Assembly (NCBI RefSeq): GCF_034351645.1 | Contig: NZ_CP133782.1 | Coordinates: forward strand, 3,105,001 to 3,169,000 | Direction of reading: 5' to 3' | DNA from: Pseudomonas sp. DC1.2 | Lineage (GTDB): Bacteria > Pseudomonadota > Gammaproteobacteria > Pseudomonadales > Pseudomonadaceae | DNA: 64,000 nucleotides | In this document: positions 44,380-53,812 of the stretch, one piece after another | Position numbering within the stretch: position 1 is the first letter of the stretch | How the letters are laid out: every line of letters starts with the position of its first letter | Notes under the pieces: generated by a model | The model's input: only the letters and a program-made list of their open reading frames with translations | What the model was told of the DNA's origin: nothing | Databases searched by the model: none | Translations under genes and position numbers: made by a program

Positions 44380-46755
44380 TCAGTGAGCAAACAATGAGTT
44401 GCCCTTCTTGCCCGCCATTTTTTCCGGCTTGATCAGGAACCGTGCCAGCGCCGGCAGCAGCCACAATGCGCCGAACATGTTCCACAGCAGCATAAAGGTC
44501 AGCATCAGGCCCATGTCGGCCTGGAATTTGATGGCCGAGAAAATCCAGGTGCATACGCCAATCGCCAGGCACAGGCCGGTGAACAGCACAGCCTTACCGG
44601 TGGATTTCAATGTCTGGTAGTACGCCTCTTGCAACGGCAGGCCGGCGCGTAAGAAGCTTTCCAGACGACTGTAGATGTAAATCCCATAATCCACGCCAAT
44701 CCCCACCCCCAGCGCCACCACCGGCAAGGTCGCCACTTTCACACCGATGCCCATGAACGCCATCAAGGCGTTGCCAAGGACCGATGTCAGCACCAGCGGC
44801 AGTACGATGCACAAGGTCGCGGCCCAGGAACGGAACGTGATCATGCACATGGTCGCGACGCAGATGTAAACCAGGATCAGGATCGTCAGCTCCGACTCTT
44901 TGATCACCTCGTTGGTGGCCGCTTCGATCCCGGCGTTACCGGCGGCAAGAATAAATTCCAGGCCGTCCTTGTTGTTCTCCTTGGCGAAGTCCTGCACCGC
45001 ATGCACCGCGCGGTCCAGCGTCGCCGCCTTATGATCGTTAAGGAACACCAGCACCGGCGCCAATGAGCAACTGTTGTTGTAGAGGCCGTCAGCCCGCGAG
45101 ATAGAGTTGTTCAGCACGTCCGGGTTACGCGACAGGGTTTCCCATTTCAGGTTGCCCTCGTTCATACCTTTGATCATCTGCTTGGACACGGTCACCAACG
45201 AAATCGCCGACTGCACACCCTCGGTGTTCTGCATTTTCCACATCAATTCATCAATCGGGGCCATGGCGGCATAACGCGAACAGCCTTCGGCCTTGGTTTT
45301 GACCATCACCACCAACACGTCGGAGCTGGTGGAGTAGTTGCTGATGATGAAGTTGTTGTCCTTGTTGTAGCGCGAATCGGGACGCAGTTCCGGCGCGCCT
45401 TGATCAAGGTCGCCGATTTTCAGGTTCTGGCTGTACCAAAGACCACCGCCGAAGGCCAACAAGGCCAGGACAATCGACACCGGCGCAACTTTCGGGCTGG
45501 CAAAGTTGGACAGTAGACGCCAGAACGGATGCTCGCGGACCGCATCTTTTTTGCTGCGTTCGACGGCGCGTTTGCTGATACCTACGTAGGAAATAGCCAC
45601 TGGTAACAGGATCAGGTTGGTGAATACGATCACCGCCACGCCGATGGACGCGCCAATGGCCAGTTCGCGAATCACACCGATGTCGATGATCAGCAACGTG
45701 ATGAAGCCCACCGCATCCGCGAGGATCGCGATCATGCCCGGCAGGAATAGTTGTCGAAACGTTCTTCGGGCCGCCGTCAGGGCGTTATCGGCATCACTGG
45801 ATTGCAAAGCGATACCGTTGATCTTCTGCACCCCATGGGAAATACCGATGGCGAAGATCAGAAACGGCACCAGCATTGAGTAGGGATCGAGACCGAAGCC
45901 GAAGGCATGCATCAGCCCCAGTTGCCAGACCACCGCCACCAACGTTGTGCTCAACACCGCCACGGTACTGCGCATGCAGTTGGTGAACCAATACAGCAGG
46001 ATCAGGGTAATGACGAAAGCAATGCCGAAGAACATCACGACCATGACCAGACCATCGATCAGATCGCCGACTTTCTTGGCAAAACCGACGATATGAATCT
46101 GCACATTGGGGTTCTGTTTTTCGAACTTATTGCGAATCTTGTCTTCGAGTTCGTGAGAAAACTTGCGGTAATCCAGGGGCAGTAACTTGCCCTGATCCTG
46201 CGGGTCCGGGTAGGACTCCAGCAGCGGAATATCAATGATGCTCGACTTGAAGTCGTTCGCCACCAGACGCCCAACCTGGCCCGACTTGAGCACGTTGTTG
46301 CGCAACTGGTCGAGGCTTTCAGGGGAGCCGTTGTAGCTTTGCGGGATCACTTCGCCGCCGGCAAAACCCTCCTCCGTTACCTCGGTCCAGCGCACGCTCG
46401 GACTCCACAACGACTTGAGGCCGGACCGGTCGACGCCGGAAATGTAGAACACCTCGTCGTTGATCTGACGCAGGGTTTCCATGTACTCCTTGGAGAAAAT
46501 GTCGCCGTCAGTGGCTTCCACCGAGATCCGCACCGTGTTGCCCAGGTTGGCAAGGTCGTTGCGGTGCTCCATCATTTTTTCAATGAACGGATGCTTGAGC
46601 GGGATCATTTTTTCGAAACTGGTGGACGGCCGGATCAGCGTCGCCTGCCAGAACAGGAAAATACTGACCACCAGACAGATGAGGATCACTGCCGGGCGGT
46701 TGTTGAAAATCAGGCGTTCGAGAAACGTCGCCTTGTCTTGGTGATGACTGCTCAT
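44380..46755 (-). CDS. MMPL/RND-superfamily exporter (HAE2/HAE3-like)
   Basis: The 791-residue inner-membrane protein has the duplicated RND layout. A membrane helix (PAVILICLVVSIFLFWQATL), a large periplasmic loop and a five-helix block with sterol-sensing-like sequence (PFLIFAIGISHGVQKINGIA) come first. A second periplasmic loop with two cysteines (AEGCSRYAAM; NNSCSLAPVL) and a second block (LPVVALGVGIGVDYGIYIYS) follow. Related HAE-type permeases move hydrophobic molecules such as lipids or hopanoids without necessarily using an AcrA-type adaptor. It is 32 bases behind the YCF48-like gene and has GAGGACATCC before the ATG. Substrate unknown. Confidence 0.85.
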   Translation of the reverse strand: MSSHHQDKATFLERLIFNNRPAVILICLVVSIFLFWQATLIRPSTSFEKMIPLKHPFIEKMMEHRNDLANLGNTVRISVEATDGDIFSKEYMETLRQINDEVFYISGVDRSGLKSLWSPSVRWTEVTEEGFAGGEVIPQSYNGSPESLDQLRNNVLKSGQVGRLVANDFKSSIIDIPLLESYPDPQDQGKLLPLDYRKFSHELEDKIRNKFEKQNPNVQIHIVGFAKKVGDLIDGLVMVVMFFGIAFVITLILLYWFTNCMRSTVAVLSTTLVAVVWQLGLMHAFGFGLDPYSMLVPFLIFAIGISHGVQKINGIALQSSDADNALTAARRTFRQLFLPGMIAILADAVGFITLLIIDIGVIRELAIGASIGVAVIVFTNLILLPVAISYVGISKRAVERSKKDAVREHPFWRLLSNFASPKVAPVSIVLALLAFGGGLWYSQNLKIGDLDQGAPELRPDSRYNKDNNFIISNYSTSSDVLVVMVKTKAEGCSRYAAMAPIDELMWKMQNTEGVQSAISLVTVSKQMIKGMNEGNLKWETLSRNPDVLNNSISRADGLYNNSCSLAPVLVFLNDHKAATLDRAVHAVQDFAKENNKDGLEFILAAGNAGIEAATNEVIKESELTILILVYICVATMCMITFRSWAATLCIVLPLVLTSVLGNALMAFMGIGVKVATLPVVALGVGIGVDYGIYIYSRLESFLRAGLPLQEAYYQTLKSTGKAVLFTGLCLAIGVCTWIFSAIKFQADMGLMLTFMLLWNMFGALWLLPALARFLIKPEKMAGKKGNSLFAH

Positions 46756-46787
46756 GGATGTCCTCGCCTTCTTGTTATGTGGCCGGC

Positions 46788-47840
46788 TTACTTGCCAAGC
46801 TCGGCGCCGATTGGCGAAGTGGCGCGAACGCCGCCCTGTCCTGCAAGTATCAGATTACCGTTGCCCGCCGCGGTGACCGACGACACAGAAATACGATCCG
46901 GCCGATTGAACACGCTGAATGTTTCGCCGTTGTCGCTGCTGCGGATCACACTGCCGCCGTTGCCGACTATCACGATAGAGCCGTCATCGAGCAGCGTGGC
47001 CCCGGACAGGCCAAACTCTAGCGCCCCTCTCGCGGCTTTGAGCTCGACCGGCTCCCACGTCGTACCAAAGTCCGTGGAACGGTAAAGATTGCCGCGCAGC
47101 CCAAAAGCCAGCAGCGTATTCGACTGACCGGTGCCGATCACACCAAACAGTGAGCCTTCATAGGGGCCTTCGAGCTTCTCCCAGGTCTGGCCCCAATCGG
47201 CTGAGCGGAACATGCTGCCCTGCTCACCCACGACGAACAGCCCCGCGTCCTTGACCGCCGCGATGGCGTTGAGGTGGTACTGCTCTGCGTTATCGAGGCG
47301 GTCGCTGACGTCGTCCCAGTGTTTGCCGCCGTCGGTGGTTTCCAGCAACGCACCGTAAGCCCCCACGGCAAAACCGCTGCTGAGGTCTTTGAACCAGACG
47401 TCGAGCAACGGCGATTCGCGTTTCAAATCTTCGAACTGTTTGTTCCAGGTGACGCCGCCATCCTCACTGGCGAGGATCTGCGCATCATGGCCGACCGCCC
47501 AGCCGTGTTTTTCATCAACGAAAAAAACCGCCGTCAGCAATTGCCGGCTCGGCACTTTGGCTTGAGTCCAGGTGGTGCCCTGGTCATCGGAATACAGGAT
47601 ATGCCCACGATCCCCGACCGCCACCAGGCGCTTGCCGGCGTGCACGACATCGAGCATCAGGTTTTTGCTGGCCATGGCCGATTCAACGGAATACACCGGA
47701 CCGGTGGCCGGCGCGTCAGCCGCCAGCGCCGGTGCAGAAAGCACGGCACACCCCAACAGCGAGAGCGCTGTAGCCAGCAACGCGAATTTGCGTAATGCCG
47801 GCGGGCGGCAAATGCCCACACCCATGACAGGCTCACTCAT
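46788..47840 (-). CDS. Exported YCF48/Hcf136-like beta-propeller protein
   Basis: The 350-residue product carries a signal peptide (LLATALSLLGCAVLSAPALA) and repeated BNR/YCF48 blades with Asp-box-like turns (ILYSDDQGTTWTQAKVPSRQ; LASEDGGVTWNKQFEDLKRE; MFRSADWGQTWEKLEGPYEG; VIRSSDNGETFSVFNRPDRI). In plants and cyanobacteria such proteins help assemble photosystem II. In non-phototrophic proteobacteria they sit beside MMPL/RND exporters, as here, and may be periplasmic partners; that is inference. A CG within the signal could suggest lipidation, but no proper lipobox is seen. GGAAGGTCT precedes the start. Confidence 0.85.
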   Translation of the reverse strand: MSEPVMGVGICRPPALRKFALLATALSLLGCAVLSAPALAADAPATGPVYSVESAMASKNLMLDVVHAGKRLVAVGDRGHILYSDDQGTTWTQAKVPSRQLLTAVFFVDEKHGWAVGHDAQILASEDGGVTWNKQFEDLKRESPLLDVWFKDLSSGFAVGAYGALLETTDGGKHWDDVSDRLDNAEQYHLNAIAAVKDAGLFVVGEQGSMFRSADWGQTWEKLEGPYEGSLFGVIGTGQSNTLLAFGLRGNLYRSTDFGTTWEPVELKAARGALEFGLSGATLLDDGSIVIVGNGGSVIRSSDNGETFSVFNRPDRISVSSVTAAGNGNLILAGQGGVRATSPIGAELGK

Positions 47841-48184
47841 AGACCTTCCCCCATTATTATTGTTAGGTCGTTCAACCTTTCAGGGCGCCGTAAGGAGTGC
47901 TCGCTGTAATTGACGCGTCAAGAGCATAGTCCTGAAACCCGCAATCCAGAGCCCCTTCGGAAGCTGGCTTATCCTATCGGGCTTTGGAAAGGTCTGACAA
48001 TCGACGTCACGTTATCTTTTGTTAACTGGAGGGATAACGGACGTAGGTGAATGTGGGGGTATTCGGTGGGGTGATGAACGAAGGATCACCCAGGTCGTGA
48101 CCCAATGGTGATCGGTATGGCGCCTTTGCGAGCCTGCTCGCGATGCCAGCGCCGCGGAGTGACTGGCACTCCGCGGAATAAGCA
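47841..48184. other. Intergenic region between YCF48-like gene and pepN
   Basis: These 344 bases carry no gene. They must hold the promoter for the YCF48-MMPL pair, which I could not locate precisely, and the 3' region of pepN. Near the pepN end are a short Pseudomonas-type repeat (TTTGCGAGCCTGCTCGCGAT, from 48125) and a strong hairpin at 48152-48176. Confidence 0.5.
48152..48176 (-). terminator. Strong hairpin after pepN
   Basis: A perfect ten-base stem, CCGCGGAGTG with CACTCCGCGG, surrounds a five-base loop nine bases beyond the pepN stop. No T-run follows on the minus strand, so it may block exonucleases or end transcription inefficiently. Confidence 0.5.
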
Positions 48185-50842
48185 TCAAGCCAAGCTTTTG
48201 CTGACGACTTCAAACACATCACTGGACAACTGCCCAGACGCCCGAATGCGCTCCAACTCAGCTTTCATCAACGCCTGACGGGCGTCATCGTACTTGCGCC
48301 AGCGCGTCAGCGGCGCCAGTTGACGTGAAGCGATCTGCGGGTTGAAGCCGTTCAACTCGATCACCAGATCCGCAAGGAAGCGGTAGCCGGAACCGTCAGC
48401 GGCATGGAAATTGATCAGGTTCTGCCCGGCAAAAGCGCCGACCAACGCCCGCACCTTGTTCGGGTTCTTGATGTTGAACGCCGGGTGCTCCATCAACTGA
48501 CGAACCCGCGCCAGACCGCCCGGCAATGTGCTGCCGGCTTGCACGCTGAACCACTGGTCCATGACCAGTGGATTGTCTTTGAAGTGCTCGGCAAAACTCG
48601 CCAAGGCCTCAGCCTTCTCGGCTTCGAACGGCGAATTTACCAACACCGCCAATGCTGTCAGGCGTTCGGTCATGTTGTCGCCGGCTTCAAATTGCTCCAG
48701 CGTCGCCGCCAACACCTGCGGCTGCCCACTGAGCATCAGGTAAGACAGCGCGATGTTCTGCAAGGCGCGACGGGCAAAATGCTCCGCTTCGGCGACATAA
48801 GGCGTCTTCTTCGAAACCTCGCGATGGGTCTGGTAACGCAACCACAATGCCTCGAATAACCCTTCTGCCAACTGCTTGCGGGCAAATTCGCGAGCGTTGT
48901 GTATCGCCTCGACGTCAGCCACTTCGCTGATTTCGGTCAGGTACGCCTCGCCCGGCAACGAAAGCATTTCTGCGACCATCGCCTGATCCAGCGTCGCATC
49001 GGATAGCACCGTGCGCAACGCCGAAATGAGCCGCTGATCCAGCACCAGCGCTTCACCCTTCTGCTGCTGGACGATTAACTCTTGCAGCACCTGCACCGAC
49101 AATTGCTGACCCGCATCCCAGCGGTTGAAACCGTCGCTGTCGTGCTGCATCAGGAACATCAGTTGGTCGCGGTTGTACGGAAAGCTCAACTTCACCGGCG
49201 CCGAGAACCCGCGCAGCAGCGAAGGCAATGGCTGTTCAGCGATGTCGATGAAGGTGAAGGTCTGCTCGGCTTCAGTCACCGAGATGACCCGCGAAGTGCC
49301 TTGTGCCGAAGCCTCGCCGGACAGGCGCAAGGCAATAGCCTCACCTTTGGAGTCCAGCAAACCCAGCTCCACCGGAATCACGAATGGCAGCTTTTCGACT
49401 TTGTCTGGAGTTTGTGGGCAGCTTTGACGGAACGTCAGACTGTAGGTTTTCGCGGCCGCGTCATAGGACTCACTCACCGCCAATCGCGGTGTACCGGCCT
49501 GGCTGTACCAGCGCTTGAACTGGGTCAGGTCAACACCATTGGCGTCTTCCATGGCTTTGATGAAGTCATCGCAGGTCACGGCCTGACCGTCGTGGCGGTC
49601 GAAATACAGGTCACTGCCTTTACGGAAGCCTTCGGCGCCGAGCAAGGTGTGGATCATGCCGACCACTTCCGAACCCTTTTCGTACACGGTCAGGGTGTAG
49701 AAGTTGGAAATCTCGATAAAGCTGTCCGGGCGCACCGCGTGGGCCATCGGGCCGGCGTCTTCGGCGAACTGGTGGGTCCGCAGGTACGCCACGTCCTGAA
49801 TACGTTTGACCGTGGCCGAGTTCATGTCGGCCGAAAAGCCGGAATCGCGGAACACGGTGAAGCCTTCCTTCAGCGACAACTGGAACCAGTCGCGGCAGGT
49901 CACGCGGTTGCCCGACCAATTGTGGAAGTATTCGTGGGCCACGATCGCCTCAACCCGCTGGTGCGCGGCGTCGGTGGCGGTTTCGGCCCGGGCCAGCACA
50001 GCGCTGGAGTTGAAGATGTTGAGGCCTTTGTTCTCCATAGCGCCCATGTTGAAGTCGTTGACCGCGACAATCATGAAAATGTCCAGATCGTACTCGCGAC
50101 CGTAGACCTCTTCGTCCCAGCGCATCGATTTTTTCAGGCTGTTCATCGCGTGCTGGCACTTGTCGATGTTTTCCGGCTCGACGTAGATGCGCAGCGCCAC
50201 AGTGCGCTCAGTCAGGGTGGTGAAGGTGTCTTCAACGCACCACAGGTCACCGGCCACCAGCGCAAACAGGTACGCCGGTTTCATGAACGGGTCTTCCCAA
50301 GTCGCCCAGTGCCGGCCGTCTTCGCCAGGGCCACTGGCAATCGGGTTGCCGTTGGACAACAGCACGGGGTAGCTGTGTTGCTCAGCAACCACAGTAGTGG
50401 TGAACTTGCTCATCACGTCCGGGCGGTCGAGGTAATAGGTGATTTTGCGGAAGCCTTCGGCCTCGCACTGGGTGCAGAACATCCCGCTGGATTTGTACAA
50501 GCCTTCCAGCGCAGTGTTGGTTTGCGGGTGGATCCTGACGCTGGTGTCGACCGTGAAACTGGCGCTGGTCGGGTGCAGGGTCAGATCATTCTCTGTTAAT
50601 TGGTAATCGGCAGCGCTCAGCTCGCGGTCTCCCACGGTGACCGACAGCAGCTCAATTTGCTGTCCATCCAGCACCAGCGGCGGCAGGCCCGTGCCACGCG
50701 CAGGATTACGGCGCATTACCAATTGCGCATGGACCAGGCTATGGTCCTCGAACAACTCGAAGGTCAGGTGCGTCTCATCGATCAGGTACTCGGGCGCCTG
50801 ATAGTCCTTCAGGTAAATCATCTTCGGTTGTTCGGTGCGCAT
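48185..50842 (-). CDS. pepN: Aminopeptidase N (M1 family)
   Basis: PepN is the main cytoplasmic aminopeptidase, releasing N-terminal residues from peptides with a single zinc ion. The 885 residues include the GAMEN exopeptidase motif (NMGAMENKGLNIFN, about 265-270) and the zinc site HEYFH with the downstream glutamate (AHEYFHNWSGNRVTCRDWFQ and LSLKEGF, about 301-324). Long C-terminal helical repeats follow. The length equals that of proteobacterial PepN. AAGGA lies ahead of the ATG at 50842. It is the last gene of a same-strand run with DUF2797, DUF1315, rhomboid, phosphoesterase and nadK. Confidence 0.95.
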   Translation of the reverse strand: MRTEQPKMIYLKDYQAPEYLIDETHLTFELFEDHSLVHAQLVMRRNPARGTGLPPLVLDGQQIELLSVTVGDRELSAADYQLTENDLTLHPTSASFTVDTSVRIHPQTNTALEGLYKSSGMFCTQCEAEGFRKITYYLDRPDVMSKFTTTVVAEQHSYPVLLSNGNPIASGPGEDGRHWATWEDPFMKPAYLFALVAGDLWCVEDTFTTLTERTVALRIYVEPENIDKCQHAMNSLKKSMRWDEEVYGREYDLDIFMIVAVNDFNMGAMENKGLNIFNSSAVLARAETATDAAHQRVEAIVAHEYFHNWSGNRVTCRDWFQLSLKEGFTVFRDSGFSADMNSATVKRIQDVAYLRTHQFAEDAGPMAHAVRPDSFIEISNFYTLTVYEKGSEVVGMIHTLLGAEGFRKGSDLYFDRHDGQAVTCDDFIKAMEDANGVDLTQFKRWYSQAGTPRLAVSESYDAAAKTYSLTFRQSCPQTPDKVEKLPFVIPVELGLLDSKGEAIALRLSGEASAQGTSRVISVTEAEQTFTFIDIAEQPLPSLLRGFSAPVKLSFPYNRDQLMFLMQHDSDGFNRWDAGQQLSVQVLQELIVQQQKGEALVLDQRLISALRTVLSDATLDQAMVAEMLSLPGEAYLTEISEVADVEAIHNAREFARKQLAEGLFEALWLRYQTHREVSKKTPYVAEAEHFARRALQNIALSYLMLSGQPQVLAATLEQFEAGDNMTERLTALAVLVNSPFEAEKAEALASFAEHFKDNPLVMDQWFSVQAGSTLPGGLARVRQLMEHPAFNIKNPNKVRALVGAFAGQNLINFHAADGSGYRFLADLVIELNGFNPQIASRQLAPLTRWRKYDDARQALMKAELERIRASGQLSSDVFEVVSKSLA

Positions 50843-50852
50843 ACTGGAGTCC

Positions 50853-51683
50853 TTACTGATGCACGGCGAGCTGATAGGCCGTGTATTTACGAATATTGAT
50901 TACGCCAGTATCGAAGATCAGGTATTGGCCCTTGATCCCCAACAGCGTGCCTTCGGCAATCGGGTTCTTGTCCAGGTTGAAGCTGACGATTTTGGCTGGG
51001 TATTGCTCGATCGGATAGCGGATTTCAAGCGGTTCGACATCGGTAATGGTCTGGATTGCCTGTAGGCCAAATCGTTCCCGCAACCCTTGTAAACCTTCAG
51101 CGCAGGTGTCGAACAGTTGATCACGCACCTCGACCAGATTCACCGGCAACGCATCGCCCTTGAGCAGCGCACGCCAGTTGGTCTTATCCGCTACCTGACT
51201 GCGCAGCAAGTCTTCGACAAAGCCGGACTGCTGACGGGTCGACACACGAATGATCGGCAAGGCCTGACGCGCACCTTGATCGATCCAGCGTGTCGGCAAT
51301 TGGGTGGCGCGAGTAATCCCGACTTTCACCCCCGACGAGTTGGACAAGTAGACGATGTGATCGGTCATGCAAAACGTCTGGCCCCACTCCGGTTCACGGC
51401 AGGTACCGGCGTCGAAGTGGCACCGCTCCGGGCTCATGATGCAGAGGTCGCACTGGGCCAGTTTGGTCATGCACGGGTAGCAGTAACCCTGGCTGAAACT
51501 GGTTTTGGTCTTGCGTCCGCAATGGGTGCAATGGATCGCCCCCAGGTATTCCAGGCGCACCGTGGTACCGATCATTGGATTGACCGGCACCTCGACGTCG
51601 TCCAGACGAAACGCGTATTGCACGTTGGGCCCGTCCAGGCGTGCCGACATTTTGCTGATTGCACCGCGGCCAATCTCAATCAA
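50853..51683 (-). CDS. DUF2797 protein with zinc-binding cysteines
   Basis: The product has 276 residues from a TTG start at 51683. It contains a cysteine-rich segment (IHCTHCGRKTKTSFSQGYCY; CMTKLAQCDLCIMSPERCHF) likely to bind zinc. A GIY-YIG-like patch follows (IVYLSNSSGVKVGITRATQL and PTRWIDQGA), and DUF2797 proteins have been compared with GIY-YIG nucleases. Function unknown. The TTG overlaps the stop of the upstream DUF1315 gene as TTGA, and the family N-terminus (IEIGRGAISKMSARLDGP) begins exactly there; a longer frame from 51740 would overlap that gene by 60 bases. Confidence 0.82.
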   Translation of the reverse strand: MIEIGRGAISKMSARLDGPNVQYAFRLDDVEVPVNPMIGTTVRLEYLGAIHCTHCGRKTKTSFSQGYCYPCMTKLAQCDLCIMSPERCHFDAGTCREPEWGQTFCMTDHIVYLSNSSGVKVGITRATQLPTRWIDQGARQALPIIRVSTRQQSGFVEDLLRSQVADKTNWRALLKGDALPVNLVEVRDQLFDTCAEGLQGLRERFGLQAIQTITDVEPLEIRYPIEQYPAKIVSFNLDKNPIAEGTLLGIKGQYLIFDTGVINIRKYTAYQLAVHQ

Positions 51684-51940
51684 TGGATGGCATCCGACTT
51701 GAACAAGATGTTCGGCACGCTGATCGACTTGGAGCTGCATTCCTGCGGCCCCATGTAGCCAGTGCGCTCTTCCTCCGGCAGGTTCTGGATTTCCCAGGCA
51801 ATCATCGCTTGTAGGGACAATTCACGCTGCTCGGCGGTAAGTTTGCCGCCGTCGGACCATTTACCGATTTCTACCGCCAATTTCAGGCTTTGGTAGATAT
51901 CCGGGGTGATGTTTTTGATCATTTCGTTAAAAGAGGACAT
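51680..51940 (-). CDS. DUF1315 (YeaC-like) small protein
   Basis: The 86-residue cytoplasmic protein matches the YeaC/DUF1315 pattern: MITPDIYQSLK-type start (NITPDIYQSLKLAVEIGKWS), DGGKLTAEQRELSLQAMIAW and ETGYMG-like end (EEERTGYMGPQE). Function unknown. It overlaps the DUF2797 gene by four bases, so the two are probably made together, and starts 34 bases downstream of the rhomboid gene. Confidence 0.85.
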   Translation of the reverse strand: MSSFNEMIKNITPDIYQSLKLAVEIGKWSDGGKLTAEQRELSLQAMIAWEIQNLPEEERTGYMGPQECSSKSISVPNILFKSDAIH

Positions 51941-51974
51941 CAGGGTCTCCGCGCTCTTTATTCACATAGCAGTT

Positions 51975-52844
51975 TTAGGCGGCCAGTTTACGGCGGTTGT
52001 ACACACCGCCCAACAAACCGGTGAAGCATCCGATGAGCAACCCGCCCACATGGGCCGCGTTAGCAATTTCACCAAAACCGATCATCGAGACCAGCCCGGA
52101 CAGGCACAACAAGAGCCATACCAGCATCATCACCAGCACGCCGCGAGGCAGACGATAGGCCGGATTAGGCGCAAGAAGCTGAAAGATCCAGCAATGCCCC
52201 AACAAACCGTAGAGCACCCCGGACAAGCCGCCGAACAACGTCGGGCCGCTGAAGTAATACTGGGCATAATTTGAAACAAGGCTGAACAACAAGGTCAGGC
52301 CGATCAGATTGACCGCCCCCTGTCGCGCCTCGATACGCCGTCCCAGCTCCCAGTACCACATGCCATTCATGGCCAGGTGCAGAATGCCAAAGTGGATCAG
52401 CATCGGCGTGACCAACCGCCACCACTGCCCTGCCGCCAGGCTGTCGGCCAGCGGCGTGAAACGGATGTACTCGCCCACCACCTGAAAATCGAGAAAGGTC
52501 AGCCAGCGCAACGTGTCGAGTTTATCGCCCAACAACGTCACGGCACCGACGATCAGGCTCAGCAGCAGGACAAATGCAGTCGCCTTGCTGTCGCGCAACT
52601 GTTCGACAAAGCCCGGACGCCGCGAGGTTGGCGTCACCGGGATGTCCAGTTGCTGATCCGGATCACCGGCCGGGAAACGCTCGTAAAGCGAGCGCACGTC
52701 ATCGCTGATGCTGGCCGCAACCCACAACACTTGCTCGCCGGCCTCTTCGCTGACGCGGTGAGGCACTTGCATGCGCTGCAACAGTTTGACGAACCCGCTC
52801 AAGTCCACCGTCAACGGCAGCCGCAATACCGCAACGGTACTCAT
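51975..52844 (-). CDS. glpG: GlpG-type rhomboid intramembrane serine protease
   Basis: Rhomboids cut membrane proteins within the bilayer using a Ser-His dyad. The 289 residues have a soluble N-terminal domain (about 1-95), then six membrane helices. The family motifs are the L1-loop region with WRLVTPMLIHFGILHLAMNG, the catalytic serine in GGLSGVLYG near residue 207 and the histidine in ANAAHVGGLLIG near 264. The start overlaps the phosphoesterase stop as ATGA. Assignment as GlpG-like is by length and N-terminal domain; the substrate is unknown. Confidence 0.92.
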   Translation of the reverse strand: MSTVAVLRLPLTVDLSGFVKLLQRMQVPHRVSEEAGEQVLWVAASISDDVRSLYERFPAGDPDQQLDIPVTPTSRRPGFVEQLRDSKATAFVLLLSLIVGAVTLLGDKLDTLRWLTFLDFQVVGEYIRFTPLADSLAAGQWWRLVTPMLIHFGILHLAMNGMWYWELGRRIEARQGAVNLIGLTLLFSLVSNYAQYYFSGPTLFGGLSGVLYGLLGHCWIFQLLAPNPAYRLPRGVLVMMLVWLLLCLSGLVSMIGFGEIANAAHVGGLLIGCFTGLLGGVYNRRKLAA

Positions 52845-53812
52845 TGCAGCACCTGCGGCCGTTCAACATCGACCCAGACAAATTTATGCGGGTCTAGGTG
52901 TGTTTCCTGGTCCAGTCGATAGGCGACCAGTTTTCCGTACAGCACCGCGCTGTAATCCAGGCAAGCGAGATTCGGACGGATCGGTGCCGGTTTGCCGCTG
53001 CGCCAGTAATGGCCGACAAACAGTAAAGGCTCATCAATGCCGTAGCGCAGCAAGGTGTTCTTTTCGGTGGACGACAACGGCGTGCGCGCCACCGGTTCAG
53101 GCAAAGCATCGGGCTGAAACACAATGTCTCCGTAGGTTTGTGGGTCGTCTTCCCAGAATTTGGTGCGAAAGAACGAACGCGTAAGGCCGTCGCCGCTGGT
53201 CATGGTCTGGCCATCGGGCAAGCGCATGTCCGTGCCCCGCAGCAGTCGGTCAAACACGGTGCAGGCAAAGCTGCCCGGCACGGCCGAAGCCTGGAGGAAA
53301 TGCTCATCGATACAGCCATTGGGGAATAACCCACGCACGGGCTCGATCAGCCCGCCATCCCAACACGCGTGTACCACCCGGAAACGCCCGGCATCGACAA
53401 ACAGTGGCAGGTCATAGAACCATTGCAAAAAATCATGCCAGTCGGCCGGATGGTCTTCGAACTGGGTCAGGGTTTCGTGGAGCAGACGCGCATGGCGCGG
53501 GGTATGCTCACGCACGAACTGCTGGCCGCTGCCGGGCGGCGCCGGAGTGCTCCAGCCCAGGGCGTTGAATTCATGGTTGCCCATGATGCACAACGCCTGA
53601 CCCGCCTCAACCATGTCATGGACGATGTGCAGCGCTTCGCGAATCCGCGGGCCGCGGTCGATGATGTCACCGACGAAAACCGCCATGCGCGACGAATGCC
53701 GCCAGACGCCAGCGTGTTTTTGATAACCGAGCCGGTCGAGCAGGTGCTCAAGGGTCAGAGCGCAACCGTGTACGTCACCGATCAGGTCGTAGCTACGCGC
53801 GGGATCAAGCAT
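52841..53812 (-). CDS. Metallophosphoesterase (Ser/Thr phosphatase-like)
   Basis: The 323-residue protein carries the calcineurin-type motifs: DLIGDVHGCALTLEHLL, VFVGDIIDRGP, IMGNHEFNA and a later histidine (RVVHACWDGG). It should bind two metals and hydrolyse a phosphate ester, possibly a protein phosphate or dinucleotide. The start is the ATG at 53812, which shares one base with the nadK stop (TGATG); the frame continuing to 53863 has no support. It overlaps the rhomboid gene by four bases. Confidence 0.88.
   Translation of the reverse strand: MLDPARSYDLIGDVHGCALTLEHLLDRLGYQKHAGVWRHSSRMAVFVGDIIDRGPRIREALHIVHDMVEAGQALCIMGNHEFNALGWSTPAPPGSGQQFVREHTPRHARLLHETLTQFEDHPADWHDFLQWFYDLPLFVDAGRFRVVHACWDGGLIEPVRGLFPNGCIDEHFLQASAVPGSFACTVFDRLLRGTDMRLPDGQTMTSGDGLTRSFFRTKFWEDDPQTYGDIVFQPDALPEPVARTPLSSTEKNTLLRYGIDEPLLFVGHYWRSGKPAPIRPNLACLDYSAVLYGKLVAYRLDQETHLDPHKFVWVDVERPQVLQ

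Noticed and set aside
49082..50599. 505-codon plus-strand frame opposite pepN
   Set aside because: Antisense shadow of pepN with no recognisable product; the opposite strand carries intact GAMEN and HEXXH motifs.
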